From positions 7,248,298 through 7,312,297 of the forward strand of contig JACAXG010000024.1 in NCBI GenBank assembly GCA_018881555.1: DNA of 64,000 nucleotides, in the 5' to 3' direction. Below, one piece after another: positions 48,549-60,095 of this stretch. The notes beneath the pieces are model-generated. The model was given only the letters and a program-made list of their open reading frames with translations, was not told the origin of the DNA and searched no databases. Numbering within the stretch: the stretch's first letter is position 1; every line of letters starts with the position of its first letter. This DNA is from Amblyornis subalaris. Lineage: Eukaryota; Chordata; Aves; Passeriformes; Ptilonorhynchidae. Position numbers and translations under genes: made by a program.

Positions 48549-48605
48549 GCGGGAACGGGAGCGGGAGGGCGGAGGGAGCGGGAACGGGAGCGGGGCGGGG
48601 GCGGC
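48549..48605 (+). repeat. G-rich direct repeats with G-quadruplex potential
   Basis: The 17-nt unit GCGGGAACGGGAGCGGG starts at 48,549 and recurs about 30 bp later, near 48,578. Together they give eight or more runs of at least three G, separated by 1-4 nt. The runs lie on the template strand of PPARA. Confidence 0.75.
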
Positions 48606-48687
48606 CGGTGACAGGTCCCGGAAGTGAGGTCGGCACACACCTCCCGCCGCGGCCGCGCGCCATTGGCGGGGCAAGGGCGGCCCCGCT

Positions 48688-48835
48688 CCCCTCACACCCC
48701 TCAGTGCCCTTACTCCTCCCTTCAGTGTCTTCACTGCTTTCACAGCCCTCATTCCCCTCGCTGCCCTGACACCCTTCACTCTCCTCACCCTCCTCACTCG
48801 CTTCACACCTCACACTGCCCTGGGACTCTTCACAA
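48688..48835. repeat. Degenerate pyrimidine minisatellite
   Basis: About 150 bp of imperfect 8-10-bp units resembling CCCTCACTG, almost free of G on the + strand. On the - strand it creates artificial E/G/S-rich open frames. Confidence 0.7.
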
Positions 48836-49020
48836 CGGCCCGGCCCCGGGTCCCTCCGCGCTCCCGCGGTTTTACCGGGATACGGGGCTGAGGGCGTCGA
48901 GGCTGAGCCCCCGAGACTTTCGGTCGGGGCGAATAAAGCCCCGCCGGCCGGAGGGGCGGCCCGGCTGCCGCGGGCACAGTGCGCGCCGTCTGCCTGAGGG
49001 CCGGCGCAGAGAGGCACTGT

Positions 49021-52000
49021 CTTGGGAGCTTCGTCCCTACTGCAGTGAGCACCACACTTAATTCCATAAATTTGTCATAAATGTGGCTTAAGAACATGGC
49101 CCTGGACACCAGAGCACTCAGTGTGGGAACAACAGCAACAGCAGAGGCTGAAAAAGACCCCAAAAGCATGTCTCAGTACCGGTCAGCAAAAGGCAATATT
49201 GACCAGAGAAAACAGAACTTAACTAAAGGCCTCATACTGATTTAAAGCTTTTTCAGACTGTTTCAAACTGGTTCTGGTCACAGTTCAGCTTCTCAACCAC
49301 TAGTGCTGCTCCAAGGTGTGTCCCAAGATGGGCCAACACCCAATGCCACAAGAATCTGTTGATTTAGCGGGTTAATTCCCAATTTTAACACATACATATT
49401 TCCCCACAGCTGAGACGACATGGTACAAGCGCTGCAGTACAATTTTCTAGAGTAAGATCTTGGTATGGATGCGGGTTTTTGCCTAAGGCATATACACGTT
49501 TTGAGGTATTCACCACTGTTGCCAGTGAGAGGCATGCCAGGCTGACTAAGCTTTATCCTAGCTTTATCCACAGCTCATCTTGTCCTGACTCACGCACTAA
49601 CACTGTCCCAAAGGCAATAAAAACACGAAATATTTATTGGAATTCAAAATGAGTTGTGGGTTGTTTCCTGTTTATGAGCTGTGGGCTCCTTAATCTACAC
49701 CGAACGAGTAGCAACCTCTGTCTGCAGCAAGGAGGGCTGTGTACTCCAGGCATGGAGGAGAGCTCTCTTAATCCCTGTTCTAGAAGTGTTTCTTCTGAAG
49801 AACTTAGATACATTTTGTCCACAAAAATGACTGATGTTGCAGAAAGCACCTATAGTGAAGGGGGAGAATCCATTCCACATTTTAAATATTTACGCAGGAG
49901 ACTGTACTAATTCCTTTTGTACTGAAACAGCTTTTAAAGTGCAGATTACTGACTGGATTGTGTAAATTTGTACCACAGTTCAAATCTTAATCACATACTA
50001 AATATCATAAACATCCATTAGCTATTTAAACGTACAAGCTTTTAGAAATCAGAAATTAGATTACTTACCAAGTTTTTAGCTGGAACAAGCTTTAATTAGT
50101 GTTATATTCTATTAATATGCAATAACCTTATTACAATTGCCTAACAGCTTGAAGTTGTGAAACAAGCAGCCAGATTTGTGCAGTTGTTGATTTTCCATCT
50201 TTCCAGTAGCCAGCTGGCTTTGTCAGAGGCCTGCACAGCCTCGCACAGCATTTCTGTCACAAAATGTTTTCATCTGCAAAACAGAAGTGCCTTTTCATTT
50301 ATTTAAAGGCCAGATGTGGGGTCTCATAACAATTCTGTGGGAGCTGATGAGCAGGTCCAAGTCAGCACAGGCTCATTCAGAGGTCCAGGAGACAGACTAT
50401 ACCAGGAAAAGTTGGCAGCGCCTTCGCCACCTCCTCCAGCTACGGGTAGAACGCAGGAAGTGGGCTGACCCTGCGCTCAAATATTTGCTGTGGTTTCTCT
50501 TGCTAATTTGATGATAGAGATTTTAGCAGACAATGGGCCTCGTTTTTGCTGGGTCGTCACGGAAGACTTTCCCAACGAAGTCAATACAGCCACAGAGCCT
50601 TCCCATTTGAGTATTTATTTGAGTGGGAACTGCAGAGACCCAGTATCACACCCGGCACTTTATCAGCTGAAATAGCATACATAGGGTTCTGTTTTTCGTT
50701 GGGTGACTACTGAAGCCTTACAGAGCTAACATGTACTAAGTGAAAATTAATTTAATTTAATTAATCTTTGAATTATTCTTATTAAAAGAATAGAAGAGGC
50801 TGGACCATTACAAGGCAACAAGTTTTATGAACAGTGGTCACTAGCAGAAATCTAGAAACCTATCCAAGTGTAATTTAAGTCTTTTTGTGTATAATTTTGC
50901 ATGCTGAATCCTGCCCATTTGTGCCTGGTCAAAATATGTCAAAGCCAAAAGTCCCATATGATAGTGAGCAGGAGATAATTACATCTGATTTATTTAATAT
51001 ACATGGTATGCAAATTATTGTTAGAAGAGCAATTCTCTCTCACCAAATCAACCCCCTCAAAAAAACCCAAACAACCACCAAGAAAACTGGTGAAGCAGAG
51101 GAAACCAGTGACATGTATCCACCCCGAGCTTTCCTTATGAAGCTCTGTCCCAGCATAGCAGTCTGGGTACAGAAATATCTGTGCTGCTTTGCTTTGGTGT
51201 TGGTTTTAGATCAGGCTGGATTTGAGGGTTGGTTGTTTTTAGATGCATGTCTCTCTCCTGGATTAGAACAAAGCTCTAAGACTAAAGGTGATAAATGAGA
51301 ACATTTAGATAAGTCACATGAGGCTCATCTGCCTCATTTTAATATGACAGGTTTTGGACGGAACCAGGATGCAAGTTACAGGTTTACACAAGTCTAATAT
51401 TCCAAAAAGCTATTTAGAGATTCAAATTTTTTTAAAATCTGAGATTGTATTTCCCAACAAAATAAGCAATTAAAGCTGTTACTTACATTTAATTTTTGTT
51501 AGAGATGTTTACCATGCCATCCCATCAATATAAGGTGTGGACTTAGTTATTCAGATAATTTCTATCCGTATTGAAGGTTACTTTGCTCATTACTCTTCGC
51601 TTACTTAAATAATTCATTGTTTGTCAAAGTGTCAGGATCAAACATTCCAGGTGTCCATACATCTCTTCCTGTGTCAAAAAGACTTTGGAACAGTTGCATG
51701 TAAGATCATGGTGCTTTAAACTTATTAACCCTTCTTAAGCCAAAATGTTTAGAGTTCCTCTCATTACTCTTTATGCTGGTGCTGTCATCATTGCTGTGGA
51801 TTTTCACTATATGATTGCCAGCCAGGTTGAGAACTGGTGAATTAATTTTTTTTTAATGTGACGGTTCTCTCCCCCCTCATCATCGTTACTGTCAGTGTTT
51901 CATTTCTTTGTTTTAATAAACAAGTTCCTTAAAGAAAACTATTAGCAGTGAACAAGCACCTTTCTTACAGTAATGCAGGATGCCCACAGGAACATGAGGG

Positions 52001-53440
52001 AGAGGGGAAAGAGGGTCTGTCCCAAAGCTTTCTTCTGAGGGTGAGCCCATGCTGGAGCCTTCTACAGGATAGGGAGGAACCAGAGGGAAAACTAGTGACT
52101 TGAAAACACTTTATGGGAATAAGCAATTACTCTTTAAACTCAATTGTGCTTATGCTTTCCCAAATTTGCCCTACCTTCTCACCTGAATAATTTCTTTCCC
52201 ACTGTAAGATTCTTTTTTTACACATTTCTTTTGGGGCTGGGCACAGCATTAGCAGATTCAGCAGGATTTCGCAGGTTTATTTGTGGGGTTTGTTTTTTGT
52301 NTCTGAGAACGGCTGAAAATCAGTTAGGCTTAATATAATAAATTTACACATTTTTAGAAAACAAATCACTGTTTGATATCTCGAACTAGGCAGAAGTATT
52401 TGTTACTGTGTAGATTGCTCCTTCCTTCCTTCCTTTGATGCACATAGTACTTGCCATAATGTGACTGAAGGAATAATAGTTTTCTCCTATTTTGGAATGT
52501 TTTTCCCTATTATCCTTGGAAATAGATGTACTCTTAATTTAATTGCTTAATGCATTTTAGTTTATTGATCCCTATATTTCCAATCCTTTGAAAACTGAAT
52601 ACTACTTTAATGTGTTCTATTTCAAAGAAGGAGTTTCTTTCCTTACCAGGCTTCCTACTTGTTCCTCATTTTGCTTTGTTGGCTCAATGAAGTCTTGGTT
52701 GCCCCTTTTTCCCCAGTCTCAGTTTCCCGTTCGGTGTTTTATCTGTCTCACTGAGATTCTCTGCGTGGGTGATATATTTAAAATCTGTCCCTGTTGTCCC
52801 CTGCCATAACCGTGATTCAAATCTTGCTCATGAGCTGACTATTGTGACATCCCTTTTCGCCCTCATTCTCCCCTCTCTGCAGTTAAAGCTGTCTTTCACT
52901 GTCCCCNCTCGAGTCTCTTTACTATTTACGTCAACTCTGTACCCACTTTGACGTCTGCTTCTGATTCCCAACCCTTCTTCCTGTAACACCCGGTGCACTC
53001 TCTACTCTCCTTTAACAGTCCTGCAGAAAACCTGCCCTTTCCCTGCAGAGCCTGTATATGAGCACCTCACGGCAGAACACAGAAGCAAGACAGAATGTTT
53101 AGTGGATCATGTTTCTTAATACAATTATAAGCAATTTCTGCTTGGTTTTCTTTTAAATGTGTCCTCCTATGCACCTCTGCAGTGTGTATTTATTGCCTTG
53201 CATGCCTCAATCAGCTTGCTCTGTCACTGGTAAATTCCTCCAGCATACAGCCACCAGTGCTTATCTATCCTTGTCTTGCTTTACTTGTAGCCTTAATATA
53301 AGGTGCAGAAATTTCTGGGCCTTCACTCATGTTTTATGGAGATTTCAAGAAGGAATTGCTGTGAAAATATCCCATTAAAAATGTTGCTTTGTAAATAATT
53401 CAGTCCAAGGGCAGAAATTAAAACGGAAGTTGCAACTTCT
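49021..53440. other. Upstream intergenic DNA, first part
   Basis: No supported gene. AT-rich after the CpG island. An 84-codon frame on the + strand (49,656-49,910) and a 137-codon frame (50,885-51,298) have no recognisable domain. A segment at about 50,525-50,600 recalls an old sauropsid palindromic repeat (GAAGTCAAT core). A (CTTC)n run occurs at about 52,417-52,433. Confidence 0.6.
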
Positions 53441-53449
53441 GTTTGCCTC

Positions 53450-53760
53450 TGTACTCAGTGCACCTCAGCCCGAGTTCTTCATGCACCGGAGGTGTAAGCA
53501 CATCTCTTTAGCAAGGAGATGCAGGGACTGTACATGTTGTATTGCTGCCAGAGCGCCCAAGGCGAGGCAGCGTGAAACGTGCGCGTGTGCTTGTTTTGGT
53601 GCAAAGTCCGGTGGCTCCCGAAACCAAGTTCAAAGCTAAGCTGTTTTGGGTTGGTTTGGTTTTGACTGAGGCTATTAAAGGGAAAAGGCTGGTTGCTGCT
53701 GTTTCCAGAGTGGCAGCACGCGGCACACAGGTAGGATACGCGCCGGGCAGCTCTGGTGCT
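53450..53760. promoter_or_regulatory. Isolated CpG cluster, possible enhancer or minor promoter
   Basis: About 300 bp with more than ten CpGs in otherwise CpG-poor DNA, 4.5 kb upstream of the PPARA island. Contains GCAAAGTCCG (53,601-53,610), one base off the HNF4-type CAAAGTCCA motif, and TTCAAAG, a TCF/LEF-type core, at 53,629-53,635. A possible splice donor (CACAG|GTAGGA) lies near 53,731 on +. Function is inferred from composition only. Confidence 0.3.
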
Positions 53761-56700
53761 GTGTGCCCACTCCAGTGCATTTCCCACAGCTCATCTAATC
53801 CCAGCTTTGCAGTCCTCCAGGATCCTTAATGCAAACAGTTTCTATGCCTTGTACTGCTTGTACTACTCCCCCCCAGAGGAAGGGCAAGTATTTGTATCAT
53901 GCTGTCAAGTAAAAATGTTGAGTTTGGGTGCTTAGGGCGTGTAAATGTGAGATTTACTCGAAGCAATTAGCTGAGTAACCAGTCATCTTAAATTGTTTTC
54001 CTACCCTGTTTCCAGGCTGTGACTAACACCCGCTGCGATACACACCCAGCCTATTCCAGCACTCACAACTGATATGCTGAGTGTAGGCCACAGCTGCCTG
54101 GGATGAACAATCACAGTTAATTTTGGGGCTCTTTGCTCAATCATTACACATCTACAAGTCAGACTTTACAAGAAAAGAACATATAATGGGGCTGATGCTT
54201 TGTAGGTACCAGTTTTTCCTTTAAACTTGGACTGTCCACGTTCTTGTTCAAGTATTTCTCACTCCTAGATGGGTTTTTTTAAAGAAAGGCTGTACTTCTA
54301 AAATTGTTTAAAGTGTTTGATAAAATAATTTGTAAACAAGATGTTAAATAACAGAAGAGGGAGGTCAGATGAGACTTGAAAACACACTGTTAGATTAACA
54401 AGCTCATTCCTGTCTAGAAATTGAGGCTCACCCCAGGCCGGTAGCAGAAGGGCCACAGTTTTCTGATCCTGTGGCCTTGGAAACATCCCAACATTCAGTA
54501 CCACCTTATTTGTCCTCATGCCATACTGCACCACTCCTCAATCTTCCCAGCTCCAGCTCTTTTGCAGGGCTATGCTGTGAACCAGAGTAGGGGACCTGTT
54601 CCACTGAAAAATAGTAGAAAGTAGCAGCAGAAAATGAAAATCATTTCACGACCTGACACATGNCCCACATCCTGGAGGACCACTGGCTGAATTCCTGGCA
54701 TCTGCACTACCCTGGAAATCAGCCTGACATCAAACCCTGGTCCAGTCTGACCAAGGACACAGAGAAGGTGACTGTGGCAGGGGATCTGAGGAGTAAGGAA
54801 AGAGAGCAGAGGGCTTCTGTTAGTTAGAAGATGGCTACAGGGAGTCCTGGAAAAAGAGGTGATTTTCAACTGGATCATGAGCAGCCAAGCCAGAGGATAT
54901 CTGTAGGACTGGAGTGAGAGCAAGTCCAGGTTGTTTGGACATGAGGAATGTAAGCAGCAGCAGGCGCCCTCTGAGCTTGGGGAAGGACGTCACTGCAGCA
55001 ACACAAGAGCATCAACTGCTAACACTGTATTTATCCAAACCGTAAAGAACAATTTTAAATAAGAAGAGGTTTCAAAGCTGTGTTTAGCTGGAAGATCTGT
55101 GTGGGAGAAGGGTGGATACCTTTGGACTTTGTTAATAATTAAGTGGAGGAGTGTGTTAAAGCCTATGGAATGGACAGCATGGTAGTAAAACTACCGTGAC
55201 TCACTGAAGCTGGAGGTTAGCAAACAGGCACAAGTAAACAAAATTGCACATGACAAATCCTTGTGCAGCCAGACCCATCTCTCTTCAGTGAAGCTGAGCC
55301 TGAAATGCTCCATTTGCTTCTGGAAACCTCATGACATCATCAAAATGATTTGATACTGAACCTGCAAGAAATAAAAGTTGTGTTCAGAACTTGATGAAAA
55401 TGCAGCATGTTTTCCAAAGCTTTCCTATGCATTTGCAATATTCAGCATATTTTCCAAATAATTTTTTTCTCATAATAATCCCTGAGCTAATGTCTTTCCG
55501 GTAAAAAAAACAACAACCCAAACCATGAAGAAACCTTCTTTTCTTGTATCATTCCACTCACTCCAAATGCAGTGAGAGCCGGAAGAAAAATCTGGATATA
55601 TGCTTTAAAAGGGGCAACAAGAAGAACTTCTCTAAGCAGCAGGCCTGTGAAGTCTGCTTTTCTGCACACTAGTGTCATCAGATGTTTCGTTTCTAACTGA
55701 GTTATTTTGAAGGTCTTCCCCCATTTTTAAAAGAAGTTTTTACTATCTTTTGCATATCTTAATATAATTCTCTCCCTTTCTCCCTTTTTACCTCCTGTTT
55801 ATGACTTGAGGTACATCTGGCTCTAGAAACTGGCAGACAAAATCCCTAAGATTTGAATGTACAGCAGCAAATACTCCAAAGCTGGTCTCCTGCCAGCTGC
55901 CTCCCCCTTAGGGTGCACACACACTGCTTNTCTGGGTTCCCCCTTTCTACGGCCTTGGCTGGAAACCCTAAAGATTCCCAAGCCACTGCAAAATGCCGAC
56001 AACAGGACAGGCGGATCACTGATGCTGTTCCAGAAGCAGCTGAGTACAAGAAGCTGGTTAATTAGAGCTATATCATAGAGCTTTGCATCCATTTTGAATT
56101 GTTACAGACTGCAGTTGCTCTGATTACCTAACTCATCTGTGTGCAACTCCACAAATATTTGTTAGAGAACACAAAATATTTGCTGTTTATTCTGGGGTTC
56201 AGCATTACAAATGTTTGTTTAGTGTCCAGGCTGGGATTTGCAAATGTATCTGGTGTCTCAGTATACCTCCAATTTATTTCTATTTAATCTGGAAAGGAAA
56301 AAGATCTTGTCAATATACCTACCCTGTACATCTCATCCATGTTTACATTCTGGGAGTTTGTCTGCTGGAGCTGTGTAGAAAGTAAAGTGCCCTGTCACTC
56401 TCTCACGTGTCACCAGTTTTGTCATCGCACGCAGACATGCACGAAAAGCCTCCGGTGCCACATACACAGAGTGAGGTACCTGTGGCACTGCAAACAGGGG
56501 GAAGGCAAGGCACTGTTATGTTATTACAGGGTAAATGAGGTTAGATGAGCCGAGGGTGTGAGTGTGCTGACATCACCTAATTACTCCATGGTACAATTAC
56601 AAGTGCTGTCTCTCCACTCAGATTTTACAGTTAGATTAGCTATTACATATGACTGTGCTCCAAGACGAGCTGTAAGTAAAAACAAACCCAAGCCACCTTT

Positions 56701-59700
56701 TTTTTTCGTTTGACCCAGTAAAGCTCTAATTACAACACAAAGTGAAGAAATGTCTTTTTTTTTCTTATCAAGAGCCATGCCATAGGCTGGTGTTAGGACT
56801 GGAAACTGAGTCAGGAAGAAATCCTCAAAGCCAGGTGTCACAGGCTACACAACTACATTTCACAGTGCTCTGGGTGCAGAGGAGTCTTTTGGGGTAATGT
56901 CGGTGTAGCCGCTCAGCACTGCTGAAAATGGAAAATCTCATTCCCTTCTCCTACCCCTTCTTTCAGGCACAGACTCCACCATTTACCTTCTTTGGGCTTT
57001 GGTGGTTTTGGCATTTTTCAACCCCTCCAAAAGACTGGCTACTTGTCTGTAGTTTAGGGAGTTGCACTGCCTCAGCTGGGAGCCACGGAACACCAGAGCA
57101 GGCAAAAGGGTGAGGGNAGGACACCGGGAGAGGGCAGGAGGAAGAGAGATGTAAGGTGTAATGTGTTACATCAGTTCACTTGTTTGTTAAACCACACCTT
57201 GGAAGAAGGTGGTAAAGGCCATATCCACTTTCTTTGGATATTTAAAAACCAATCAAAGAGTGATTGAAATCCCTATTGGGTCGTTGGGTTCCCCACTGCA
57301 CCAATGTTAGTTTTATCCCTCTTTTCCTCCCCTCCATCTTCAAACCCCTTGTTTGGGGCAATGTCCCTCTTAACAAGCACCCACTGTCCTTTCCTGCTCT
57401 CTTTGTATCTATCCTTCAAGCCCTATTTATTTTGCATTTTTTTTTCCAATTGGTAAACTCTTCATTGACTATCAACATAATTATGCTAGAATTCTTGCTC
57501 CTCTTTAGCTGACTATTCAGTTCTTTGGGGCTAAATCTTAGCATTTCACCCAATTTTGTAGAGTGCTGTTTGCCTATACATAGCTAAAAATCCTAAGACA
57601 GTTTAGCAACTTTCACTTGCTCTTAGAGAAAAGACTCAAGTCAGTCATTACCCCACTATCAATCCCATAAGCTTTATGCAGCAAAATATTATTTATTAGA
57701 TAAATAAAGGTGAACTAGACATTTGAAAAATCAGAGTGGAATACTGGAATCAAAATGTGCTTGATCCAGACTCAGTGAATCACTGATTCAAAATAAAATA
57801 CAATCCTGATTTTCTTCTCCCTAAACTGCAAATCCTTGAAGAGCCCAGTTGGAACTATCAACCGTAATTCATTGTTTTTTCTATTTCTAGCTCTTGTGTT
57901 GTTTTTTCACTCCAGAAATAAAAACTTTACAGCTGGTGTGTATATTACACTAATGATGCTTTGATTTAGAAATACAACTAACAGATGTTAAGTTAATCTA
58001 GTCAGACTTGAGTTACCTTTGAGACCTGGCTACAGTGTTTGCTTCTGGAAGGTATGCACATTTTATTTGTCGCCATGGTTCATGAAAGTCAGGCTGTCTT
58101 TGGATAAATGATGATTTCATGTTTTTCTCAGATATTCACTCATGTCCATAAGTTTGAAAGATGGGTATTGTACTATCGGAGAATGTACTTTGAAGTCAGT
58201 TTTAGATTTGGTTGCTAATCTGGTGGCCCTGCTTTTCTCTTCTGTAGACAGTGATAAATAGTTTCCAGTGGGCCTGAATCCAGCACGGCTCTTCACTAAA
58301 TAGCTTCTAGGTAGAGTTACTTCGGAGTAAAGGGANGAACCCTGCACTGAAAGAAAAGTTTGATAGTACAAATGTATGAAAATACTGAATGCTTCCTGCA
58401 ATACGTACAGTTTTCTGAGTTTGGGTAGCTGACCTGGACACAGCTCCAGCCAGAATGGCAGGTTGTACCCAGAGCAGTCTGTACCTGATACGAGGCTTCT
58501 GATAAGGTCCTGGATATGAAAAAGATTATTGAGCAAATATGTTTGATACAGTAGGCTACTATTTTATATTGCTTTTCCATTCCTGATGACAAGTCATCAT
58601 AGGACTAGTAAAAATTAGGTTATTCAATGCTAAGGCTTTGCTGCTNCAAGAGAATAAAAACGTACTTTTAAAAAATATTCATGTGCCTTAGGAAAAAAAC
58701 CCCACCTTTATTCCCTGGATTAATCACTTGGAGCAATGTGCTAAGTACACTGAGCTGTTCTTTTTGTGGAACACGAGGATCAAGCCTTTGTTCTTGGCAG
58801 CCACATCCTTCATGCCGTGCATACTGGAACCCACCGCTGTTATTTTTTGTTCCTCATGGAGAGCAGAGTGCTCTACAGCAAAAAAAGGGGCAGCTCCTCC
58901 AAGAGAGGCTTGTGCTACAGCAGCAGCAAACTCCCAGGAAGAGCCTGAGGACACAAGGGTCACAATAAAGGTCACAGTGAAAGCCTGATGTGGCACCTCT
59001 GTTCTGTGAATGCCGAGTTGGACTCGGCAGGCTTCATCAATTTCTATGGGTGGTGTTCAGACTGAGGCTCAGGAGTGGGAAGCTGGTATTAAAAAAAGGA
59101 AAATAATGGCCTGCAGAGCCATTGTAGAGGAAGGAAGCAGAGGCCTTCAAATTGTACTTTTTTGACAGTGAAGAACTGTGAGTGGAGCCTGAAGGCAGGA
59201 TGGCTATTGACATTTCCACCCTTTTTTCTCTGTCAGTACTCTGCACCCTGTCCATCCCATCCCTGTGAGCAGGTTTTACCTATTTTTGGGGGGGTTCTGC
59301 GAGATAAAAGTGTGGTTATTTTTGCTTTGACAGATTCACTGATGTAGAAGAGAAACAAAGCCAGAGAGCTATTTTATAAAACCCTAACAAACAGCAAAAT
59401 TGCGTTCTTGCTTTCCTCTTGTATCACTACAAAAGGTATAAGTGGTCAACACAGCAAAGCTGCAGCTGATAGGAGGTCAGTTCTCCTGCAGACCACATAA
59501 ACCAGTCATATGTTATCCCTTTGTCAGGAGTAACATATATGGATGCATGTATTTCTTTGTATATTCACCTTTGACCGATGTGCCTCCAAACACCTGGGCT
59601 GGGACTTACAGAGAGATGAGGGCAGCAGCAGATAACACACTGCTGCGTGTTAACCCTTCCAGCATTAAATGGATTTAAAAAGCATTGGTTTTCAGAAAGA

Positions 59701-60028
59701 AAAGGACTAATAACCACCTGCAGTGTCTTAGCTTTACAAAGCGCAGTCACTTAGTGTTAGCAAAGTTACTCTTCCTATTTGTCAGCAGGCACAGAAACCC
59801 ACCCAGAGCTGTGTAGTCACTGTAGAGTCACCATCAGTTTTTGGTAAGAATTCAGCCCTGCGGAAAACAGCTGCAACAACGAGTACTGTTCTTTCACCCT
59901 CTTCTCTCTGGTATTACTGCTTTCCTTGTCCTGGCACCAGGAATGACATGGCTTTTTGCCAGGTTCNTAGCAGAGAAAGGAAAATGACTTTTTCTTCCTT
60001 ACTGCTCTCCTTCCTGGATACAGAGAAG
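53761..60028. other. Upstream intergenic DNA, second part
   Basis: No supported gene or repeat family. Moderately AT-rich; frames of up to 139 codons (58,117-58,536 on -) have no recognisable domain and include N-containing codons. Nothing else stands out. Confidence 0.6.
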
Positions 60029-60095
60029 ATCACAGAATGGTTTGGGTTGGAAGGGACCTTAAGGATCATCTAGTTCCAAGCCCCCTGCTGTTAAA
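60029..60095 (-). mobile_element. CR1 LINE 3'-end fragment
   Basis: The + strand reads ATCACAGAATGGTTTGGGTT, then GGAAGGGACCTTAAGGATCA and TCTAGTTCCAAGCCCCCTGC. This is the reverse complement of the conserved 3' end of avian CR1 retrotransposons, including one copy of the terminal ATTCTGTGAT repeat. The element is therefore on the - strand and heavily 5'-truncated, as usual for CR1. It is the best single clue that the genome is avian. Confidence 0.92.

Larger units (their letters stand above)
48020..49020. promoter_or_regulatory. PPARA: CpG island, probable PPARA promoter
   Basis: The only strong CpG island in the window, about 1 kb, with many CpGs, GC boxes (GGGCGGG and GGGGCGGGG types), an ETS/GABP consensus CCGGAAGTG at 48,618-48,626, and an inverted CCAAT box (ATTGG) at 48,662-48,666. 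It lies upstream of all PPARA exons and next to a splice donor at 48,137, so it best fits the PPARA promoter. Such islands often fire both ways, so a divergent noncoding transcript on the + strand is possible. No TATA box is evident. Confidence 0.75.

Noticed and set aside
48351..49017. Frames of 119-182 codons on both strands of the CpG island
   Set aside because: They arise from GC-rich sequence lacking stops and from the pyrimidine repeat, which gives E/G/S-rich or S/H/P-rich artefacts in several frames at once.
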